Counted from the first letter of the stretch, positions 46,261-56,689 are shown. The stretch is 64,000 nt of DNA from WTFY01 sp965205685 (GCA_965205685.1 OZ242174.1:806001-870000); one strand, 5' to 3'. Notes: generated by a model not told the origin, from the sequence alone. Numbers and translations: made by a program.

Positions 46261-47331
46261 TCAAGGCTGGGTTAGATCTTTCAACTCATCTTCCTTAAAG
46301 CTTTCAAGCGCAAATCCCTGGTCATAGGGCGTGTACATTTGGTCCAACTGGAGCCCCTCACGCATGTGCCGGGGTATGGTATCCAACCATTTTGGGATGT
46401 CAGAGTTGTTAGGGTCGTAATAAGTTTGGTTCAGTTCCGGCATGCCTTTTTCTGGCCAATGATTGTCACCATGTTTCAAAGGATATATGTGCCAAAAATC
46501 AGAATACGTTTCGACTAAAATGATTTCATCCGGCGCATTCGGATACTTTGCCAATATCTCAGGAAGCAGGTCACCTCTGAACTTAAAACTTGTGAGTGCT
46601 GGATCCCTGCTTTCCAGCACCAAAACAGTTCGTGCCCCTTCTGCCTTGCACGCCTGAAGCTTTGCGCATTTCCTGGAAAATGCCCGCATCAGTCTTTTTC
46701 TTCGCAGAGATGCCATATCTTCCAGATAAATAGCCCTTAACCAAAGAGAACCAGGTTGTTGCCTAATAGGGAGGGCATATGGCCAGCGGCGCAACTTGAA
46801 AACACACTTGAACCCGTCTGGCTTGCTCTGCACGGAATGATCAGAATGGTAGAGATCATAGGGTCCCCCGGTCCAACAGTTCATCTTGTCTCGCAACACT
46901 AGTTCATTCTTGCAAACCCAGTTCGCGAGGCCCTTCAAGGCACGATTGCGTTTGACTTTTCCGTCTGGCAAAGAAATATCAAACGGGTACTGCAATTCGT
47001 AGTACGCCGGGCTCGGGAATGGCAGTAAGATGTTTTCCTTAAAATAGTCGAGAATCTCTTTGATGATCACTCCAGTCTTGATCTGGTTGTCATATGGCTC
47101 AACCAGCGTATGCTCGATTGCATACTCCTGATCATCCAATTTCAAACGCAGGTCGACGGGCGGACCTTCGCCATCCACTTCGGGGCGGCGAATTTGTGTG
47201 CGTTTCTCACCCGTTCGCTTCTCAATGGCTCTTACGACGGCATCACACGACTTGCCTTCATAGTTCTTGTTGTGCATAAGCAGTCTCGCCTCATCTTCTC
47301 CAAGTAAACCAAGCCTGATAAACGCGAACAA
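46261..47331 (-). CDS. Unassigned protein, possible nuclease fold
   Basis: I do not recognise this protein. The track of a TTG start at 47331 gives 356 residues, but the frame stays open to 47430 and the added codons look protein-like, while no ATG or SD is seen; the true start may lie upstream or be lost. Near the N-terminus PPVDLRLKLDDQEYAIEHT has the look of a PD-(D/E)xK core (acidic strand, then E-x-T in place of E-x-K). The rest is basic and aromatic (SLRRKRLMRAFSRKCAKLQA) with VLVLESRDPALTS and ETYSDFWHIYPL. It stands alone on the opposite strand between Zorya and hsdMSR, so a defence role is plausible from context only. Confidence 0.55.
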   Translation of the reverse strand: MFAFIRLGLLGEDEARLLMHNKNYEGKSCDAVVRAIEKRTGEKRTQIRRPEVDGEGPPVDLRLKLDDQEYAIEHTLVEPYDNQIKTGVIIKEILDYFKENILLPFPSPAYYELQYPFDISLPDGKVKRNRALKGLANWVCKNELVLRDKMNCWTGGPYDLYHSDHSVQSKPDGFKCVFKLRRWPYALPIRQQPGSLWLRAIYLEDMASLRRKRLMRAFSRKCAKLQACKAEGARTVLVLESRDPALTSFKFRGDLLPEILAKYPNAPDEIILVETYSDFWHIYPLKHGDNHWPEKGMPELNQTYYDPNNSDIPKWLDTIPRHMREGLQLDQMYTPYDQGFALESFKEDELKDLTQP

Positions 47332-47585
47332 GTGATGGCAAGCTATCTTAGATTTTGATGTTTCTGCAGTATCTGCTCTTCCGATACTGATATTGATTAG
47401 CTTGTTAGGATGATAGAACCATAAATTTTATTTGCCAGCTCGTATGATAATGCGCGATAAGTTGAAAGTCATAGTTGCCAAAGCGCTAAACAACGGGGCG
47501 TTGTGATACCACGTATCGGAGAAGATCAGCAGGGTTTCCCCGTAAGATATTTAGTCTCTTGCAAGACCCTAGTGGCAATGTCTAA

Positions 47586-47987
47586 ACGCTTGGTTCTGCT
47601 GCAGTAGTTTCGGGCTTCGTCAATATAGAAAACGATGATCAAACTGCCAAATGGTGCAAATCGCTCTATGATCGGCTAGGGATTCCCAAATCTGCCATAA
47701 TCCTGTGGGTTGCTTCTGGTACATACGGTGTGAAACCTAGTATGAAGGCAATTAATGAAAATATACCGTTTTGCCAACAACTGCCGGATGTCACACTGCC
47801 AGTTGCTGTGATCGCACAAGGATGCTGGGCACAAAGAGCAGCACAGTGTCTTCGTTTTTCCAGCTCACTTTTTTGTGTCCAACACCCAAGTCGATTTGGC
47901 AGGGCCGGCTGCAAGGGAACAGCAAGGAACATTGTTGATGCTTTTCATGCGGCATTTGAAAAATCTCGATCTAGGAAGTTCGGTTAA
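47586..47987 (+). pseudogene. 5'-truncated fragment of an unidentified gene
   Basis: Open frame from just after TAA 47583-47585 to a TAA at 47985-47987, about 133 codons with a natural amino-acid composition (QTAKWCKSLYDRLGIPKSA, IILWVASGTYGVKPSMKAI, FCVQHPSRFGRAGCKG). No start codon exists in its first 44 codons; the first ATG is at 47730. It looks like the C-terminal end of a gene whose front was lost. No family recognised. The other bases of the 47332-48061 gap show nothing further except the presumed hsdM promoter. Confidence 0.4.
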
Positions 47988-48061
47988 ATTTCCATAGTAT
48001 CTTGTTGTAAAGGGTTATCTTGTTCTACCTGACCTGATCTTAGGGATTTGAAGATACTGAC

Positions 48062-49612
48062 ATGGGTGATGATTTAAAGAAAAAATTATGGTTATCTGCC
48101 GACAAGCTTCGGGCACAGATGGATGCAGCAGAGTACAAACACATTGTGCTGGGCCTAATCTTTCTCAAATACATCTCAGACACCTTCGTTGAGCAGCAGG
48201 ATAAAATTCGTCGCATGGTGTCTGAGTCCTCGTCTGAATATTTCATAAGCGAAATTCCTGCTGAGTACGAAGAAGCACTCGAGGAGCGTGACTATTACAC
48301 ACAAGACAATGTCTTCTGGGTGCCACAAGAGGCACGTTGGGAATCTCTTAGAGCCAAGGCAAAGCAACCCGATATTGGATTCCTGGTGGACAGTGCAATG
48401 ACCTTGATCGAGAACGAAAACCAATCCTTGCAAGGAAAGCTAGATAAACGTTTTGGGAAGGCACAATTAGGCCAAGGTGTGTTGGGTGAGTTGATTGATC
48501 TGATCTCCACCATTGGATTCGGTGATAAATACGACTCCAGTGATCTGTTGGGGGAGGTCTACGAGTACTTTCTGGGTCAATTTGCATCTGCAGAAGGTAA
48601 GAAAGGTGGACAGTTCTATACTCCTTCCCATGTGGTCAAAACCCTTGTGGCTGTCCTTCAACCGCATTCTGGCCGGGTCTATGATCCCTGTTGTGGATCA
48701 GGCGGTATGTTTGTCCAGAGTGAGAGGTTTGTGCAGTCACATGGTGGCCGTGTAGACGATATCTCCATCTACGGGCAGGAAAGCAACCCAACAACTTGGC
48801 GGCTGGCTGCAATGAATTTGGCGATTCGAGGATTTGCAGCAGATTTGGGTAAAGAACCGGCGGATACTTTTGCACGAGACCAATTCACTGATCTGAAATT
48901 CGACTACATCATGGCAAATCCACCCTTCAATATATCTGACTGGGGTGGAGAGAAGTATGAGAATGATATTCGCTGGGAGTACGGTAGACCACCTGTAGGG
49001 AATGCCAACTTTGCATGGCTGCAGCATATGCTATGGAAGTTGCGACCAGGTGGACAGGCGGGTGTCGTTCTTGCAAATGGTTCTATGAGTTCAAACATAG
49101 GCGGTGAAGGTCAAATACGTGAAATGATGATACGTGGGGATGTGGTGGAAGTGATGGTCGCACTGCCGGGTCAGCTGTTTCTGAACACACAGATTCCTGT
49201 ATGCCTATGGTTCTTAAGTGATGATAAGACCAAAAACGGTCGTGACAGGAGTGGTGAAACCTTGTTTATTGATGCACGTCAATTGGGAAAAATGGAGACA
49301 CGAGTCAACAGAGTCTTGACCGATGGAGACATTGCTAAAATTGCAGACACAGCCAATGCATGGAGGTCAGGTAAAGGATATGAGGATATAGCGGGATTCA
49401 GCAAATCCGCAACTTTTGAAGAGATTGAGAGAAATGGGTTCGTTTTGACACCTGGGCGGTATGTTGGTTTCAATAAAGTTGACGAAGAGGAAGAAGATTT
49501 TTTTCAGAAAACTACTCTACTTTCGTCTGACTTGCTTTCACTTCAAGATAAGTCAAAAACTTTAGACGAAGCTATTAAACTTTCTTTGAAAAAGCTGTTT
49601 GGAGGATTCTAA
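48062..49612 (+). CDS. hsdM: Type I restriction-modification DNA methyltransferase subunit
   Basis: 516 residues. N-terminal helical HsdM_N domain (LRAQMDAAEYKHIVLGLIFL), then the N6-adenine methylase core: SAM-binding motif I DPCCGSGG near 207-214 and catalytic NPPF near 285-288. It forms M2S1 methylase and R2M2S1 nuclease complexes with the following genes. The SD for hsdS (GGAGGA, 49601-49606) lies inside its last codons. Confidence 0.96.
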   Translation: MGDDLKKKLWLSADKLRAQMDAAEYKHIVLGLIFLKYISDTFVEQQDKIRRMVSESSSEYFISEIPAEYEEALEERDYYTQDNVFWVPQEARWESLRAKAKQPDIGFLVDSAMTLIENENQSLQGKLDKRFGKAQLGQGVLGELIDLISTIGFGDKYDSSDLLGEVYEYFLGQFASAEGKKGGQFYTPSHVVKTLVAVLQPHSGRVYDPCCGSGGMFVQSERFVQSHGGRVDDISIYGQESNPTTWRLAAMNLAIRGFAADLGKEPADTFARDQFTDLKFDYIMANPPFNISDWGGEKYENDIRWEYGRPPVGNANFAWLQHMLWKLRPGGQAGVVLANGSMSSNIGGEGQIREMMIRGDVVEVMVALPGQLFLNTQIPVCLWFLSDDKTKNGRDRSGETLFIDARQLGKMETRVNRVLTDGDIAKIADTANAWRSGKGYEDIAGFSKSATFEEIERNGFVLTPGRYVGFNKVDEEEEDFFQKTTLLSSDLLSLQDKSKTLDEAIKLSLKKLFGGF

Positions 49613-49613
49613 A

Positions 49614-50891
49614 TTGTTGTTCAAAGATAATGCATCTTTGACACGTGAAATTGTTAACCCATCTAGCTTTAATGGCTCTGTACCTTATATCGGGCTTGAA
49701 CACATAGCACAAGAAAAGTTACAGCTAGTTGGTATTGGGGAATCAACAGACGTAATAAGTACTAAACAGTATTTCCAAAGTGGGGACATTTTATTTGGAA
49801 AGTTACGACCATACTTTCGGAAGGTAGTACGTCCCAATTTTAGTGGCATTTGTTCAACTGATATTTGGGTTATTCGATCAAAAGACTGTGTTGATTCAAG
49901 GTTTCTTTTTTATTGGTGTTCTAGCTGGGACTTTGTGAATTTTGTTGATGTTGCTAGTGAAGGAACACGAATGCCAAGAGCAAAGTGGGCAGTGGCACAA
50001 GAACATCAAATTCCTGATTTTACGATTGATGAGCAAAAAGCAATTGCCCACATCCTTGGGGCGCTAGATGACAAAATCGAACATAACCAAAAAATAAACC
50101 AAACCCTTGAAGAGATTGCCAAAACAATCTTCAAGTCATGGTTTGTTGATTTTGATCCTGTTCGAGCAAAAGTAGAAGGTTGTCCCACCGGTCTTCCTCC
50201 TGAAATCAGTGATTTATTTCCAGATGAGTTTGTAAGTTCAGAGATTGGTGAGGTACCGAAGGGGTGGGACGTAAAACAAATTGGTGACCTTTGTGAAGTA
50301 ATTGATTGCTTGCATTCAAAAAAGCCTGATTTGATTGAGCAAGGTTTTAATTTTATTCAACTAAAAGAGATTGGAGAAGATGGATTGCTTTACTGGAACG
50401 GTATCTCAAAAATTTCAGAGGAGTCATATAAGAAATGGATTTCAAGGATCGAAGTCTGTGGAGGTGACTGCATCATAACTAATGTAGGTAGAGTTGGTGC
50501 ATTTGCACGGATACCCGCTGAATTTAAGGGTGCAATAGGTAGAAATATCACTGCTGTAAGACCTTTGGAGAAAGCAACTTGCGGTGCATTTATTGCTGAT
50601 TACTTCTTGTCTCCTCTATACAAGTTTGAAAAAGAACTCAGGACAGATACAGGGACTATTCTTGATGCGCTAAACGTAAAAAATATTCCCAGTCTACGAC
50701 TTGTACTCCCTCAGATCTTGTTACTTAAAAAATACAACGATTTGTCAGTGTTATTTTGGAATAAACGGGAGCTTCTTGTATTAGAGAACAGTTTACTTGC
50801 AGAGCTTCGAGATACTCTTCTTCCAAAACTCATATCAGGCGAACTTCGAATCCCAGATACTGAAAGATTCCTCGAAAAGGTAGGCATCTGA
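49614..50891 (+). CDS. hsdS: Type I restriction-modification specificity subunit
   Basis: 425 residues. TTG at 49614, 7 nt after GGAGGA, is the best start; it follows the hsdM stop by one base. Two target-recognition domains (about 15-140 and 215-375) are separated by the conserved helical spacer AIAHILGALDDKIEHNQKIN and a second helical region near the C-terminus. The first domain begins abruptly (SLTREIVNPSSFNGS..PYIGLEHI), lacking the few strands that usually precede it, but the overall length is normal. The two domains set the bipartite recognition sequence, which cannot be read from here. Confidence 0.93.
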   Translation: MLFKDNASLTREIVNPSSFNGSVPYIGLEHIAQEKLQLVGIGESTDVISTKQYFQSGDILFGKLRPYFRKVVRPNFSGICSTDIWVIRSKDCVDSRFLFYWCSSWDFVNFVDVASEGTRMPRAKWAVAQEHQIPDFTIDEQKAIAHILGALDDKIEHNQKINQTLEEIAKTIFKSWFVDFDPVRAKVEGCPTGLPPEISDLFPDEFVSSEIGEVPKGWDVKQIGDLCEVIDCLHSKKPDLIEQGFNFIQLKEIGEDGLLYWNGISKISEESYKKWISRIEVCGGDCIITNVGRVGAFARIPAEFKGAIGRNITAVRPLEKATCGAFIADYFLSPLYKFEKELRTDTGTILDALNVKNIPSLRLVLPQILLLKKYNDLSVLFWNKRELLVLENSLLAELRDTLLPKLISGELRIPDTERFLEKVGI

Positions 50892-53800
50892 TGGCACTGA
50901 TAACTGAAGACCAAGTCGAACAGATCAGTATCGACTGGTTCAAAGAACTTGGTTACCTGTACAAGTGTGGATATGAAATTGTCCCAGACGGTGAGAAACC
51001 GGAGCGTACAGACTACCGTTCAGTCATCCTTCAAGACCGCTTACAAGAAGCACTGTCTCGCATCAATCCTGACATACCTGAGTACGCAATCAACACTGTG
51101 CTATCTCAGGTAACCAATCCCAACATACCTTCCATGATGTCCTGCAATCGGCAAGTACATCAGTGGCTGACCATAGGAGTCCAGGTTACCTACCATGAGG
51201 GCAATGAGGAGGTCGGCAAGCTACTCAAGGTTGTTGATTACGAGAACCCTGAAAACAACGACTGGCTAGTCGTCAATCAATTTACAGTTCGGGGACTAAA
51301 ACATAACCGCAGACCAGATGTTTTGGTGTTCGTGAATGGATTGCCACTTTCTGTAATCGAACTCAAAAATGCTGCAGATGAGGATGCAGATATCTGGACG
51401 GCATTCGATCAACTACAGACGTACAAGACCGATATCCCTGATCTGTTTAACTATAACGTCTGTATGATCATCTCAGACGGCATCTATGCGTGTTTGGGGT
51501 CAGTCTCTGCAGACAAGGAACGGTTCATGCGGTGGCGCACTATTGATGGCGTTGAACTGGACCCTCTCGGCCAGAACCAGCAGCTTGAGACTTTGGTCAA
51601 GGGTCTTTTCAGCAAGGAAATTTTTCTGAACTATTTGCGGTACTCCTGCGTATTTGAAGAAGGAGACGAGGGCACTGTCAAAAAGATTGCCGGATACCAC
51701 CAGTTTCATGCCGTACAGGTAGCCGTTGAAAGTATTGTCATGGCGAGTCAAGTCGATGGAGACAAGAAAGGTGGCGTAATCTGGCACACGCAAGGTGCAG
51801 GCAAAAGTATCGAGATGGCGTGTTTAGCAGGACGCTTAATCTCAGAGCCTCGTCTTGAAAACCCTACAGTTGTCATGGTCACAGATCGACAGGATTTGGA
51901 TGGCCAGCTGTTCAACGTCTTTGCGAATGCAGGTGAACTCTTAGGCGAGACACCCAGACAAGCCAACTCTCGTGTAGAACTCAGAGAGCACCTCATGAAC
52001 CGTCCTTCAGGTGGCATCATCTTTACAACCATTCAGAAGTTTGGCTTGGAAGCAGATGAAGACCGATATCCCATTCTGACTGATCGGCATAACATCGTGG
52101 TAATTGCGGATGAAGCACACCGGACCCAGTATGGGTTCAAGGCAAAAATCGACCGTGAGAGCGGTTCCATCAAATACGGTTTGGCGAGGTCATTACGGGA
52201 TGGATTGCCCAATGCAACGTTTCTCGCATTTACAGGAACCCCCATCTCACACGATGATCGGGATACTCAGGCAGTCTTTGGGAATTATGTCTCGATCTAT
52301 GACATCCAACAGGCCGTCGATGATGGTGCAACCGTTCCCATCTACTATGAGTCGCGTTTGGCTAAGATCAACTTAAACCAAGCAGAACTGCCCCAGATCG
52401 ATGAGGAGGTGGAAGAGATCCTGGGCAGTGAGACTTCAGATGAGGAGGAGAAAGAAAGGGCAAAAAGCCAGTGGTCTGCGCTGGAGGCTATCGTGGGAAC
52501 GGATGCACGTCTCAAAGAAGTGGCAGAAGATTTGATAAACCACTACGAGACGCGCAGTCTGACACAGCCTGGCAAGGCTATGATCGTCACCATGTCCCGT
52601 GAGATCTGTGTCAGGCTATACAACCAGATCGTGGCGCTTCGTCCCGAGTGGCATACTGATGACCACATGTCCGGAGTGATCAAGGTCATAATGACGGCAT
52701 CTGCATCAGACAAGCCAGAACTTCAACCCCATCATACTAGCCGGGCACAGAAGAAAGACCTTGAGAAACGGTTCAAGGATTCTTCAAACCCACTCAGGAT
52801 TGTTATTGTTCGTGACATGTGGCTGACGGGATTTGATGTTCCTTGTCTTGCGACCATGTACGTTGATAAACCAATGCAGGGTGCGAACCTAGCACAGGCC
52901 ATTGCAAGGGTGAATCGTGTCTTCAAGGACAAACCAGGTGGGTTGGTGGTGGACTACATTGGCATTGCACCTCAACTTAAGGAAGCTCTGCAAACCTACA
53001 GTGCAGCAAAAGGGAAGGGTAGACCGACAATTGATTCGTCTGAAGTATTACGAATACTCAAAGAAAAAATCCAGATCGCACGAGACTTGCTACACCCTGT
53101 GGATTGGAGCGAGTACAAGACAAGAGCGCTCCAGCTCATCCCGGTCTGCATGGACCATGTACTTGAGCAGGAAGATGGCAAGCGCAGGTACTGTGATACT
53201 GTACTTCAAATGACTAAGGCCTATGCATTGTGTGGGACCTTGGATGAGGCCATGGAATTGGCCCCTGAAGTGGCATTTCATCAGGCAGTGCGTGCACTCT
53301 TCGTAAAAGGCGGGAGAGGAGAAAAGCCACCTCGAGATACGGACTTTGAATTACGGCAATTATTGTCCCAGGCGATCGTTGGCGAGGGCGTTTCGGATAT
53401 TTTCAAACTCGCAGGTCTGGAGTCTCCAGATATCTCCATTCTCTCGGATGACTTCTTGAACGAAGTGATGAAGATGCCGCATAAGAATTTAGCAGTAGAA
53501 CTTCTGCAAAGACTCATCAAGGATGAGGTAAGGACCAAGTTCCGCACCAATGTTGTCAAGCAGCGCAAATTCAGTGAACTCCTTGAGAAATCCATAGGTA
53601 GGTATGCAAACCGTGCGATTGAAGCAGCACAGGTGATTGAAGAGCTCATCGCCATGGCCAAACAGTTCAAGGAAGACCTCGAGCGAAGGAAAAGCCATAA
53701 TCTTTCAGATGAGGAAGAGGCCTTTTATGATGCACTTGCACAGAACGAATCTGCACAGGAATTGATGAGCGAGGAAGTGCTCGTAGAGATCGCACGGGAG

Positions 53801-53983
53801 ATCGCGAAAAAGCTGAGAGAAAATCTGACTGTGGATTGGGCTGTTCGAGAAAGTGTTCGGGCAAGGCTAAGGATTCTTATTCGTCAACTATTACGAAAAT
53901 ACAAGTATCCCCCTGACCAGCAGAAAGGTGCGGTTGAGTTGGTATTAACCCAGGCAGAGACATTATCTGAAGAATTTGTGTGA
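50891..53983 (+). CDS. hsdR: Type I restriction-modification endonuclease/translocase subunit
   Basis: 1030 residues. N-terminal nuclease domain with D143 (RPDVLVF), E157 and K159 (IELKN). SF2 motor: Walker A in WHTQGAGKSIEM near 300-307, motif II ADEAH near 405-409, FTGTP, and GFDVPCLATMYVDKP in the second lobe. The C-terminal helical region docks on HsdM. ATG overlaps the hsdS stop by one base. Order hsdM-hsdS-hsdR in one transcription unit; all three are intact. Confidence 0.96.
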   Translation: MALITEDQVEQISIDWFKELGYLYKCGYEIVPDGEKPERTDYRSVILQDRLQEALSRINPDIPEYAINTVLSQVTNPNIPSMMSCNRQVHQWLTIGVQVTYHEGNEEVGKLLKVVDYENPENNDWLVVNQFTVRGLKHNRRPDVLVFVNGLPLSVIELKNAADEDADIWTAFDQLQTYKTDIPDLFNYNVCMIISDGIYACLGSVSADKERFMRWRTIDGVELDPLGQNQQLETLVKGLFSKEIFLNYLRYSCVFEEGDEGTVKKIAGYHQFHAVQVAVESIVMASQVDGDKKGGVIWHTQGAGKSIEMACLAGRLISEPRLENPTVVMVTDRQDLDGQLFNVFANAGELLGETPRQANSRVELREHLMNRPSGGIIFTTIQKFGLEADEDRYPILTDRHNIVVIADEAHRTQYGFKAKIDRESGSIKYGLARSLRDGLPNATFLAFTGTPISHDDRDTQAVFGNYVSIYDIQQAVDDGATVPIYYESRLAKINLNQAELPQIDEEVEEILGSETSDEEEKERAKSQWSALEAIVGTDARLKEVAEDLINHYETRSLTQPGKAMIVTMSREICVRLYNQIVALRPEWHTDDHMSGVIKVIMTASASDKPELQPHHTSRAQKKDLEKRFKDSSNPLRIVIVRDMWLTGFDVPCLATMYVDKPMQGANLAQAIARVNRVFKDKPGGLVVDYIGIAPQLKEALQTYSAAKGKGRPTIDSSEVLRILKEKIQIARDLLHPVDWSEYKTRALQLIPVCMDHVLEQEDGKRRYCDTVLQMTKAYALCGTLDEAMELAPEVAFHQAVRALFVKGGRGEKPPRDTDFELRQLLSQAIVGEGVSDIFKLAGLESPDISILSDDFLNEVMKMPHKNLAVELLQRLIKDEVRTKFRTNVVKQRKFSELLEKSIGRYANRAIEAAQVIEELIAMAKQFKEDLERRKSHNLSDEEEAFYDALAQNESAQELMSEEVLVEIAREIAKKLRENLTVDWAVRESVRARLRILIRQLLRKYKYPPDQQKGAVELVLTQAETLSEEFV

Positions 53984-54124
53984 AGTTTCGGGGTATGTAA
54001 CAAACAGGATTGATCGTGCTCGAATACTGGTTGCAACAGCACCAGGGCAGCCTGTGTTACTCTTTGAAGTGAGACATAATAATAATCTCTGTGAATTCAT
54101 GATAGTCAGCCGGAGGTGATTAAT

Positions 54125-56689
54125 ATGGATTCCAAGCCAGTTGCTTTCATCCTGTCTTGTGCGGGAGGAGTGCTGCTTGCAGCGCTACTGTACATGCCTG
54201 CAGGTCTGCAGGCTGAAGAGCATGTAGAGAAACCCATCGATCTTCGCAAGATCAGCGTGATTGGTTCTAGACGGCCGGACCGCTCCGCTGTGGATACACC
54301 CTCGGCGGTGGACATCCTCAGCACAGAGGATCTCAACAACCAGGGAACGACCCAGGTGCCTGAACTGATGCGCAAGCTGGTGCCGTCCTACAATGTCGGT
54401 ACCCAACCGATCAGCGACGCTGCGACCTTCATTCGCCCGGCCAACTTGCGTGGCCTTGCTGCCGACCAGACCTTGGTCCTGGTGAATGGCAAGCGACGCC
54501 ACCGTGCAGCGGTCATCTCGTGGCTTGGCAACGGGGTCTCGGAAGGTGCGCAGGGTCCCGACATCAGTGTCATTCCTGCAATTGCCCTGAAGCGGGTCGA
54601 GGTGCTGCGTGACACGGCCTCCGCACAGTACGGTTCCGATGCCATCGCGGGCGTGATCAACTTCGTGCTCAAGGACCGCCCGCAGGGTGGCACCCTCGAA
54701 GCGCAGTGGGGCCAGACCTACACGGGCGACGGCGATGAATACCGGGTCGCCGGCAACCTGGGGATTCCCCTTGGCACCGACGGCTTCGCCAACATCAGTG
54801 CCCAGTGGCACGAGATGGGACCCACGTCCCGCAGCGTGCAGCGTGCCGATGCACAAGCCCTGATCGACAACGGCAATACCTTCGTTCGCCAGCCGTATAC
54901 GCAGGTCTGGGGGCAGCCCGATGTCGACGATGACTACACCGTGTTCCTGAATTCCGCAGTGAAGTTCAGCGAGCAGTCAGAGCTCTACGCCTTTGGCAAC
55001 ACCTCGGAGCGCGAAACCGAGGGTGGCTTTTTCTTCCGTAATCCGAATACCCGCACTGGCGTGTTTGTCGGCGAAGAGGATGGTCAGGCTAACTTTCGCC
55101 TGCCGCTTGCCCCGGGCTGTCCGGGATATGCCAATCCATCCGATCGGATACGGGTGACGGATGCGACCGAACAGTTTGACTGGACGCCGTACCCGGGATG
55201 TTTCTTCAACGAGCGTTTCCCGGGCGGATTCACGCCCAAGTTCGGTGCTGAAGTCAGCGACGCTTCGGGCATTGCGGGTTTTCGCGGAGTGCTGGATTCG
55301 GGCCTGACCTATGATGCCAGCTACTCGATTGGCGAGAGCGAGGCGGATTTCACCATTCGCAATACCATCAATGCGAGCCTGGGACTTTCGACCCCGACGC
55401 AGTTCAGTCTGGGCAGCTACACGCAGACTGACCAGACCCTGAGCCTGGACATGACCCGTGCGATCGAAATGGCCTCACTGGCATCGCCCCTGTACACCGC
55501 GTTCGGGGTTGAATGGCGCGAAGAGCAGTTCGAGGTGAAGGCGGGCGAGGAAGCCTCCTGGGTGGACGGGCAGATTCCGGACACCGGAGTCGGCGCCAAC
55601 GGATTCTCGGGATTCTCACCGGTGGCTGCGGCTGGCAAGTGGGACCGCTCCAACATTGCCACCTATGTCGAGTTCGAAGCGGATTTCACGGATGCGCTCA
55701 CCGTTGCCGTGATGGGTCGTATTGAGGATCACGAGGATTACGACACGACCGAGGACTTCAAGATCGGTGCAATCCTCAAGGCCACGGAGGCCGTCAGTCT
55801 GCGTGGTTCGGTCAGTACAGGCTTTCGTGTACCGACCGTGGGACAGGAGAATGTCGCCAACGTCACAACCGCGTTCATCCTGGATTCGCAAGGCAGAAAC
55901 CAGCTGACGCAGCGGGGCACGATCCCCTCGAAATGCCCGGAAGCTACCGCGGTTGGAGCACAGAGGCTCGATGCTGAGGAGTCCGTCACGTACACGGCGG
56001 GCTTTGGCCTGCAGATGCATTCCATCTCGCTCACCGTGGATATGTACAACATCGAGGTGGATGACCGTCTTGGCCTGTCCGAGGACAAGACGCTGAGCGC
56101 TGCACAGAAAGCAGCGATCGGTGCGAGCGGATGTTTCCCTGCCACCGACGTGAGTAATTTCCGCTTTTTCGGCAACGGGTTTGATACGCGCACCCGCGGC
56201 ATCGACCTGGTGGCAAGCATTGATGTGACGGACAGGCTACCCCTGCTGCATGGTGGCAAGACCGAGCTTGCCTTAGTGGGCAACTACAATGACACCGAAG
56301 TCACCAGCCACAATCCGGAGTTCATTGGCGAGCAGCGTATCCGGCAACTGGAAGACGCACTGCCGGATCTTCGCTTCAACGTGACGCTTCGACATGACCA
56401 GACCCGCTGGGGCGGTTTCGCACGGGTGAATTTCTTTGACGGCTACGATGAGTTTCATGCGGACAGTGCAGATTTCATCATTGAACCGGATGAGGAGTTC
56501 ACGCTGGACGTTGAGGTGAGTTACCGTGTGCCCAACGGATTTGAGATGAGCGTCGGGGTGGAAAATATCTTCGACAACTTCCCGGACAGGAACGAGTTCG
56601 CCGAAAACCTCGGCTCCAAGTATCCCGAATCCTCGCCGATGGGATACTCGGGCGGGTTCTACTACGCCCGCGCTCGCTACAGCTGGTAG
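54125..56689 (+). CDS. TonB-dependent outer-membrane receptor
   Basis: 854 residues from ATG 54125, 8 nt after GGAGG (54112-54116). Signal peptide cleaved near 30 (GLQAEE). Plug domain about 40-175 with the usual LRGLAADQTLVLVNGKRRHR and VEVLRDTASAQYGSDAIAGV segments, then a 22-strand barrel ending ARARYSW. The N-terminus lacks an STN signalling domain. Substrate unknown; the plug type (GSDAIAGVINFVLK) is common among receptors for siderophores, vitamin-like compounds or complex organics. Back to GC-rich, host-like sequence after the defence genes. Confidence 0.9.
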   Translation: MDSKPVAFILSCAGGVLLAALLYMPAGLQAEEHVEKPIDLRKISVIGSRRPDRSAVDTPSAVDILSTEDLNNQGTTQVPELMRKLVPSYNVGTQPISDAATFIRPANLRGLAADQTLVLVNGKRRHRAAVISWLGNGVSEGAQGPDISVIPAIALKRVEVLRDTASAQYGSDAIAGVINFVLKDRPQGGTLEAQWGQTYTGDGDEYRVAGNLGIPLGTDGFANISAQWHEMGPTSRSVQRADAQALIDNGNTFVRQPYTQVWGQPDVDDDYTVFLNSAVKFSEQSELYAFGNTSERETEGGFFFRNPNTRTGVFVGEEDGQANFRLPLAPGCPGYANPSDRIRVTDATEQFDWTPYPGCFFNERFPGGFTPKFGAEVSDASGIAGFRGVLDSGLTYDASYSIGESEADFTIRNTINASLGLSTPTQFSLGSYTQTDQTLSLDMTRAIEMASLASPLYTAFGVEWREEQFEVKAGEEASWVDGQIPDTGVGANGFSGFSPVAAAGKWDRSNIATYVEFEADFTDALTVAVMGRIEDHEDYDTTEDFKIGAILKATEAVSLRGSVSTGFRVPTVGQENVANVTTAFILDSQGRNQLTQRGTIPSKCPEATAVGAQRLDAEESVTYTAGFGLQMHSISLTVDMYNIEVDDRLGLSEDKTLSAAQKAAIGASGCFPATDVSNFRFFGNGFDTRTRGIDLVASIDVTDRLPLLHGGKTELALVGNYNDTEVTSHNPEFIGEQRIRQLEDALPDLRFNVTLRHDQTRWGGFARVNFFDGYDEFHADSADFIIEPDEEFTLDVEVSYRVPNGFEMSVGVENIFDNFPDRNEFAENLGSKYPESSPMGYSGGFYYARARYSW

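Larger units (their letters stand above)
26854..54000. mobile_element. Defence island between tRNA-Thr (GGT) and tRNA-Trp
   Basis: About 27 kb of mostly AT-richer DNA between two genes that in related gammaproteobacteria are separated only by tuf. It carries CBASS type III, an Integrase_1-type recombinase, Mrr, a GmrSD-like protein, a RelE-UvrD fusion, Zorya type I, an unassigned gene and a type I restriction-modification operon. The integrase lies in the interior (31.9 kb), not at an edge, and I find no convincing direct repeat of the tRNA-Thr 3' end, so the boundaries are approximate and the island is probably built from several insertions. The right limit is set where GC-rich, host-like coding resumes with the TonB receptor. 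Confidence 0.7.
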
